From Lentisphaeria bacterium (GTDB lineage: Bacteria > Verrucomicrobiota > Lentisphaeria > Victivallales > UBA1829), in the NCBI GenBank assembly GCA_003526375.1, contig DPDG01000037.1, forward strand, positions 1-11,298: 11,298 bases of DNA. The letters run 5' to 3'. Below are positions 8,453 through 11,298 of the stretch, piece by piece. Positions within the stretch are counted from its first letter, which is position 1. Each line of letters starts with the position of its first letter. The translations under genes and the position numbers were made by a program. A model generated the notes under the pieces. That model did not search any database, was not told where the DNA came from, and saw only the letters and a program-made list of their open reading frames with translations.

Positions 8453-8480
8453 ATAATATATTGAATTTTTCAAATTTCAA
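8453..8480 (-). promoter_or_regulatory. Sigma-70-type promoter of the glycan operon
   Basis: On the minus strand TTGAAA (8475-8480), a 16-base spacer and TATTAT (8453-8458) form a good promoter in an A/T-rich stretch between the repressor gene and the prepilin gene. Transcription should start around 8445-8447, inside the palindromic operator. The leader before the first ATG would be about 50 bases. Confidence 0.65.
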
Positions 8481-8561
8481 ATTCCTTTCTGAAAAAAAGC
8501 AGATTTTTTCCGGGGCATCTAAAAAAACGGTCGATATCGCAGATAACTTCAGAGGTTCCCT

Positions 8562-9584
8562 TTATTCCAATGAACGTGTCGATTCCCGTTCAATGATATG
8601 TGCGGAAAGACGTACCACCACCCGTTCCGCAATCTCCGGATGGGAAATCTTGAAAAGCAGGCGGCGGACGGCATTCAGGGCAATTTCATGAACCGGCTGC
8701 TGCACGGTTGTAATGGAAGGACGGCAGAATTGTGTAATGTAATCCCCGGCATAGCCGGTCACGGAGATGTCTTCCGGAACTTTGACGCCGTATTTGTCCA
8801 GACGGGAAATCAAGCCGATCGCCACATAGTCGGAAATGCACATGACCGCCGTGCAGTCAATCTGTTTCCGGACCAGTTCCTCCGCGGCATTGACCCCGTC
8901 TTCAAAAGAAAATCCATGCCCGATGCTGAGCTGCGGCAGATGATTCCGCTTCATTTCCATCTGGTAACCACTGCAAGATTCCCTGGATTCCTGATTTTCC
9001 ATGAACCCTCCGGCAAAAAGAATCCTCCGGTGACCTTTGCCGAGCAGCATACGGGTCAAGCCGGCAAAATCCTCCGAATAGTTGCTCAAAACCACATCAA
9101 AAAGTCTCTGTGGCGTGTTCCGGTTGATGCAGACTACGGGAACGGATTCCATTGCCAGACGACGTTCCGTCTCCGGCGCAAGGTCGCAATCCAGGATAAT
9201 TCCGTCCACATTCCGACAGAGCAAATCGGAAATTTTCTCCCATTCCAAATATTTCTGCGCCTGATCCGGTCCAAGAAACTGGGATGCGATGATGCAGTAC
9301 TGATCCTTCTGGACCTCCGTTTCGATGTCCGCCAGCAGACGGCTGTAAAATTCATGGCGGAAAGTCGGCACAATTACTGCAATGGCATGACTCTTTCTGC
9401 TGCGAAGCGAAGAAGCGACCAGATTCTTCCGGAATTGCAGCTGTTCGCATGCTGCCAGCACTCTTCTGCATGTTTCCTCCTTGACCTGCGGAGCCCCGTT
9501 CAAAACCCGCGTCACGGTCATATGGGATACATTGGCAAGTCTGGCGACATCTTCTCTTGTTACATTTTTTTTGATTCTGCCCAT
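8562..9584 (-). CDS. LacI/GalR-family transcriptional regulator
   Basis: This 340-residue regulator has the family's usual length and layout. An N-terminal helix-turn-helix (about 8-30: VTREDVARLANVS, HMTVTRVLNG) is followed by the hinge NLVASSLRSRKS (54-65), with Leu60 at the place of the lever leucine that intercalates at the central CG of operators. A periplasmic-binding-protein-like effector domain then runs from about 67 to the end, including VDGIILDC, VVCINRN, GHRRILFAGG, AVMCISDYVAIGL and PSITTVQQP. It probably represses the adjacent operon until a sugar derived from the target glycan binds. AGGGA lies about 8 bases before the ATG. The gene is co-directional with the operon and ends 163 bases before the prepilin gene; the operator lies in that gap. 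The effector cannot be named. Confidence 0.95.
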   Translation of the reverse strand: MGRIKKNVTREDVARLANVSHMTVTRVLNGAPQVKEETCRRVLAACEQLQFRKNLVASSLRSRKSHAIAVIVPTFRHEFYSRLLADIETEVQKDQYCIIASQFLGPDQAQKYLEWEKISDLLCRNVDGIILDCDLAPETERRLAMESVPVVCINRNTPQRLFDVVLSNYSEDFAGLTRMLLGKGHRRILFAGGFMENQESRESCSGYQMEMKRNHLPQLSIGHGFSFEDGVNAAEELVRKQIDCTAVMCISDYVAIGLISRLDKYGVKVPEDISVTGYAGDYITQFCRPSITTVQQPVHEIALNAVRRLLFKISHPEIAERVVVRLSAHIIERESTRSLE

Positions 9585-9612
9585 TCCGCATTCCCTATAT
9601 TGAGTTGAATCT

Positions 9613-9640
9613 AATATACATCTACTTTCATATTTTACAA
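9613..9640 (-). promoter_or_regulatory. Probable promoter of the LacI-type regulator gene
   Basis: On the minus strand TTGTAA (9635-9640), a 16-base spacer and TATATT (9613-9618) lie about 30 bases upstream of the regulator's ATG. No palindrome like the operon operator is seen here, so autoregulation is not indicated. Confidence 0.5.
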
Positions 9641-9763
9641 TTTATATCCTGAGAATGATTTTGAATCTGACTGTCCTGCATTTCCTTTGGACACTACCTG
9701 CGACTCCAACCCGATCGAATTGAGCATATTCCTTCCTCAATCAAGCCTGCAATTGACTGTCAG

Positions 9764-9776
9764 CCGATATTATCGG
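9764..9776. repeat. Short perfect palindrome CCGATA-T-TATCGG
   Basis: Six-base arms around one central T. The loop is too short for an RNA hairpin, so if it is functional it would be a protein-binding site. No partner gene is evident. Confidence 0.35.
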
Positions 9777-9843
9777 GAATGCTGCGACGGGGAAGCGAAT
9801 CGGCTCTGAGCGACATCAGCAAAAAACTTTACCAAAGAAAACA

Positions 9844-9883
9844 TCCCAATTTCATCGAATCACCCCAGGAAAAACCTTCTCAT
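9844..9883 (+). repeat. Left copy of imperfect direct repeat ending in AAACCTTCTCAT
   Basis: Shares ATTT, ATCGAAT (9854-9860), CCC and the terminal 12-mer AAACCTTCTCAT (9872-9883), in the same order and nearly the same spacing, with the right copy at 10876-10917. The similarity seems to extend weakly upstream, through an AAGAAA-type stretch. Confidence 0.55.
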
Positions 9884-9892
9884 AGATATAAT
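9865..9892 (+). promoter_or_regulatory. Possible promoter for the IS110 transposase
   Basis: A perfect -10 hexamer TATAAT lies at 9887-9892. The -35 position (about 9865-9870, CCAGGA) is poor. The equivalent position of the right repeat copy reads TTGACA, so the left copy may be a decayed version of a stronger promoter. Confidence 0.35.
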
Positions 9893-9899
9893 GAGAAGG
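9875..9899. repeat. Inverted repeat CCTTCTCAT / ATGAGAAGG overlapping a -10 hexamer
   Basis: Perfect 9-base arms (9875-9883 and 9891-9899) with the 7-base centre AGATATA. The right arm overlaps the TATAAT at 9887-9892. This could be an operator for a regulator of the transposase or of a neighbouring mobile element. It could also form a hairpin in the transposase leader RNA. Confidence 0.6.
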
Positions 9900-10000
9900 A
9901 AGAAGTCATGGTGGTTGTTTCGAAAATCTTGGGTATCGGAGTATATTTGGAAATTGTAGTTCATTCAGGCAAAAAGATAAAAAAAAGAGGAGCTGACACT

Positions 10001-10608
10001 ATGAAAAATGAGCGCAACAAGAAACTTTATATCGGCTTCGATGTATCCAGCAAGAGCATTGAAATCTTTGTGAGGAAAGCAGATTTGGAAACGGGAAAAG
10101 GGCTTCAGATCAAGAAATTAAAATTCGTGAAGAAATCAAGAATTATAATCGTATCATAGCGAAACTGTGCAAGAAATATCCTGTTACAGAAAAACTCCGT
10201 CAGATCAAAGGAGTTGGTCCGACCACAGCATTATCATTTTTTCTGGTAATCGGAGATTCCCATCGTTTTCCAAACAGGGAACGTCTTGCCGCTTATTTGG
10301 GGCTTGTCCCCAAACGGGATCAATCCGGAGATGTAGATAAACAGTTGGGGATCACCAAAAAAGGGAATCGATTTCTCCGCCGATATCTAATCCAGGGAGC
10401 GAGTTATATCCTTGGACACTTCGGAGAGGACTGTGATTTAAAAACCTATGGAATGAAGATTGCGGCCCGTGGTGGCAAGATCGCCAAAAAGAAAGCGACG
10501 GTGGCTGTTGCACGTAAACTGGCCGGCATGATCTATACGCTTTGGCAGACCGATGAAGCATATGATCCGCATTACAAGAAAAATCATCGGAATCCCAAAG
10601 CTGCATAA
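10001..10608 (+). pseudogene. IS110-family transposase, internally deleted and frameshifted
   Basis: The start is strong: GAGGAG lies 8 bases before ATG at 10001. The first 34 codons (KKLYIGFDVSSKSIEIFV) are the beginning of the RuvC-like DEDD domain, with the first catalytic Asp at residue 14. After about 10100 this frame becomes unrelated and stops at 10159. From about 10105 the next frame carries the C-terminal Transposase_20 domain: LRQIKGVGPTTALSFF, RFPNRERLAAYLGLVPKRD, GITKKGNRFLRRYLIQGAS, ARGGKIAKKKATVAVARKLA. It ends at 10608. About 34 plus 167 residues remain, against the 300-400 usual for the family, so most of the DEDD domain and the linker is missing and the frame changes at the join. 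This is a dead deletion derivative, not programmed frameshifting. The C-terminal serine region (RRYLIQGAS) is intact. Confidence 0.9.
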
Positions 10609-10700
10609 AACAGGATTCAACAGGGATGGATTTAGAACTCTCACTTTGCATAAGGAGATGAAAGCTTATCACGATTTTATCGCTCAATGTTCTGTCCGGT

Positions 10701-10815
10701 GACCGTGGAATACCCCGTGGGTTATGACTCGCCAGGTCAAACAAAAAACTCGTTCAATAGATTACGGCATCCGTGGCGGACTATATCATGCGTCGGGCTT
10801 GGCGGCCCATTACGC
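10701..10815 (+). ncRNA. Candidate IS110/IS1111 guide (bridge/seek) RNA remnant
   Basis: Several potential stems lie within 115 bases. GACC (10701-10704) pairs with GGTC (10735-10738) and encloses ACCC-CGT-GGGT (10712-10722). Next is ACGG-CAT-CCGT (10764-10774). Last is GCGT-C-GGGC (10790-10798) pairing with GCCC-ATT-ACGC (10805-10815). The position between transposase stop and element end is where IS1111-group members encode their guide RNA; classical IS110 members encode it before the transposase. The function is inferred from location and foldability only, and the stems are short. Confidence 0.3.
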
Positions 10816-10875
10816 GAATGGAAGCGAAACAGAGAGCGTTCTTAAGTTGAAAAGAGCCGCCATTCAGAGAAGAAA

Positions 10876-10917
10876 TCCTTGATTTTATCGAATATCCCAC
10901 TTGACAAACCTTCTCAT
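10876..10917 (+). repeat. Right copy of imperfect direct repeat ending in AAACCTTCTCAT
   Basis: Matches the copy at 9844-9883 through ATTT, ATCGAAT (10887-10893), CCC and AAACCTTCTCAT (10906-10917). Unlike the left copy it contains TTGACA (10901-10906), but it lacks the TATAAT and the second arm of the CCTTCTCAT palindrome. Confidence 0.55.
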
Positions 10918-10956
10918 GGCAGGGGTATTGCGTTTTTACTTCTGCTTTTTTCCACT

Positions 10957-10986
10957 GATGAGAAAATCTCCGTAAGTTTTCTCATC
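10957..10986. repeat. Inverted repeat GATGAGAAAA / TTTTCTCATC upstream of the relaxase
   Basis: Perfect 10-base arms (10957-10966 and 10977-10986) around a 10-base centre. It is too A/T-rich and lacks the usual U-tract context for a good terminator. The arms contain the same ATGAGAA/TTCTCAT core as the repeat at 9875-9899, but in the opposite arrangement. Confidence 0.65.
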
Positions 10987-11004
10987 GCGATTTTGATTTT
11001 GCTT

Positions 11005-11019
11005 GCAGTTTGCAACTGC
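11005..11019. repeat. Short inverted repeat GCAGT-TTGCA-ACTGC
   Basis: Five-base arms with a 5-base loop, overlapping a second dyad TTGCA-GTT-TGCAA. It lies about 75 bases before the relaxase start, in the leader region that could contain the transfer origin. Confidence 0.4.
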
Positions 11020-11092
11020 TTCTCGTAGACTATACCCGGGCAAATTTATTTATGTGGATTTTGAACGGCAAGAGTGAGAGGAGCGTAGTGCG

Positions 11093-11298
11093 ATGTTCAA
11101 TATGACGAAGATCCGTGCGAGTCATGGTTCCGGGAAAAGTTTCTATGCAAATCATCTTTCTTCAAACGATTATTATTCGGAGCATGAAAATGTAGTCGGT
11201 TATTGGCTGGGTGAATTGGCGGATGCGTTCGGATTACGCGGGGAGATTGTGACAAGCGAGGAATTCAGTCTGTTTCAGAAGAACATCAATCCGAAAAC
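11093..11298 (+). CDS. MobF/TrwC-type conjugative relaxase, N-terminal part (runs off the window)
   Basis: Only the first 68 codons are present. GAGAGGAG lies 9 bases before the ATG. The sequence follows the TrwC relaxase N-terminus: a short strand (MTKIRASHGSGKS), FYANHLSSNDYYSEHE (17-32) with the paired tyrosine clusters, GYWLGELADAFGLRGEI (39-55), then EEFSLFQKNINP. MobF relaxases nick the transfer origin through an active-site tyrosine in the first cluster and pilot the strand into the recipient; full proteins usually also carry a helicase domain. Here the first cluster reads FY instead of the YY or YF I would expect, so the usual first tyrosine may be Phe17 with Tyr18 next to it. The gene marks the start of a conjugative or mobilisable element continuing to the right. 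Confidence 0.85.
   Translation, partial: MFNMTKIRASHGSGKSFYANHLSSNDYYSEHENVVGYWLGELADAFGLRGEIVTSEEFSLFQKNINPK

Larger units (their letters stand above)
9641..10000. other. Non-coding junction between the regulator and the IS110 remnant
   Basis: There is no convincing gene. A plus-strand frame is open from 9671 through the transposase start, but it has no ribosome binding site of its own and no recognisable motif. The stretch contains two dyads in its first half: ATTGAG/CTCAAT at 9719-9741 with an 11-base loop, and CCGATA-T-TATCGG at 9764-9776. A direct-repeat copy lies at 9844-9883 and a 9-base-arm inverted repeat at 9875-9899. It probably contains the left boundary of the mobile DNA, but the exact junction is not visible. 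Confidence 0.5.
9844..10917 (+). mobile_element. IS110-carrying segment bracketed by imperfect direct repeats
   Basis: The segment holds the damaged IS110-family transposase plus flanking non-coding DNA. It starts and ends with related sequences of about 40 bases that both finish in AAACCTTCTCAT. IS110 elements normally lack long terminal repeats, so the true element ends may lie inside these repeats. The boundaries given here mark the repeat-bracketed unit, not proven insertion ends. Confidence 0.4.
10609..11092. other. Non-coding stretch between the IS110 remnant and the relaxase gene
   Basis: No gene is supported on either strand. The first half (to about 10875) looks like IS110 tail sequence with several nested dyads. 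Next come the right direct-repeat copy with a TTGACA hexamer (10901-10906), a 10-base-arm inverted repeat (10957-10986) and a short dyad (11005-11019). After those comes the relaxase ribosome binding site, GAGAGGAG at 11076-11083. Confidence 0.55.

Noticed and set aside
8491..8510. GAAAAAA/TTTTTTC dyad downstream of the regulator gene as a possible terminator
   Set aside because: The stem is A/T except for one outer G-C pair, so it would be too weak for a standard intrinsic terminator; it looks like part of the A/T-rich promoter upstream region.
36..9584. Very frequent TTCCGG/CCGGAA hexamers across the minus-strand genes
   Set aside because: They fall in coding sequence in several codon phases with irregular spacing and fit codon preference for CCG, GAA and GGA. 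They do not look like a regulatory or uptake-signal repeat.
9915..9928. TTGTTTCGAAAATC, resembling half of the LacI-type operator
   Set aside because: The palindrome is broken on both sides and the site lies within the mobile region, not at a promoter of the operon.
9671..10000. Open frame upstream of and continuous with the transposase start
   Set aside because: No ribosome binding site or recognisable motif. The transposase begins at 10001 with GAGGAG correctly spaced, and the upstream part is non-coding DNA that happens to lack stops.
11052..11105. 17-codon open frame overlapping the relaxase start, as a leader peptide
   Set aside because: It has no ribosome binding site ahead of it. The GAGAGGAG inside it serves the relaxase, and the short frame is easily explained by chance.
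8399..11298. CRISPR array, tRNA or rRNA genes
   Set aside because: No regularly spaced repeats and no tRNA- or rRNA-like sequence was seen in the non-coding stretches.

Overview
This window looks like accessory DNA of a Lentisphaerota/Victivallis-type bacterium. That placement is inferred from a prepilin-like protein (FTLIELL...ILAAMLLPAL N-terminus and a C-terminal FFDGHV motif) next to a LacI-type regulator and unusual multi-domain glycoside hydrolases. This gene company is typical of the Lentisphaerota and related PVC bacteria. No rRNA or other phylogenetic marker is present to confirm it.

Region 1 (36-8480, minus strand) is one tightly packed operon of six genes. In transcription order they are: a prepilin-like pseudopilin (7556-8398); a very large secreted glycoside-hydrolase-like protein with a CBM9-like domain and an Asp-Glu pair resembling GH123 (4575-7538); a secreted sugar-binding-like protein with a DUF2341-like start (3619-4578); an SGNH/GDSL esterase (2895-3608); a 670-residue unsignalled glycoside-hydrolase-like protein (869-2881); and a 278-residue unknown, probably TIM-barrel-like protein (36-872). 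Genes are separated by 10-17 bases or overlap by ATGA, and each has a clear Shine-Dalgarno sequence. The first three products carry export signals and the last three do not. This suggests capture and cleavage of a decorated glycan outside the cytoplasm and processing inside. No transporter is encoded here, and the substrate is unknown.

Region 2 (8399-9640) is the control unit. A LacI/GalR-family repressor gene (8562-9584, same strand, own promoter) sits just upstream of the operon. Between them lies a sigma-70-like promoter followed by a perfect 16-base palindrome with a central CG, ATGTTTTCGAAAACAT. This has the classic LacI-family operator form and is placed over the expected transcription start.

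Region 3 (about 9641-11298, plus strand) is mobile DNA and looks more A/T-rich. It holds an internally deleted, frameshifted IS110-family transposase (10001-10608) bracketed by imperfect direct repeats of about 40 bases that end in AAACCTTCTCAT. A non-coding stretch with nested hairpins after the transposase could be a remnant of the guide (bridge/seek) RNA of an IS110/IS1111 element. The window ends in the first 68 codons of a MobF/TrwC-type conjugative relaxase (11093 onward). The relaxase leader contains further inverted repeats sharing the TTCTCAT/ATGAGAA motif.
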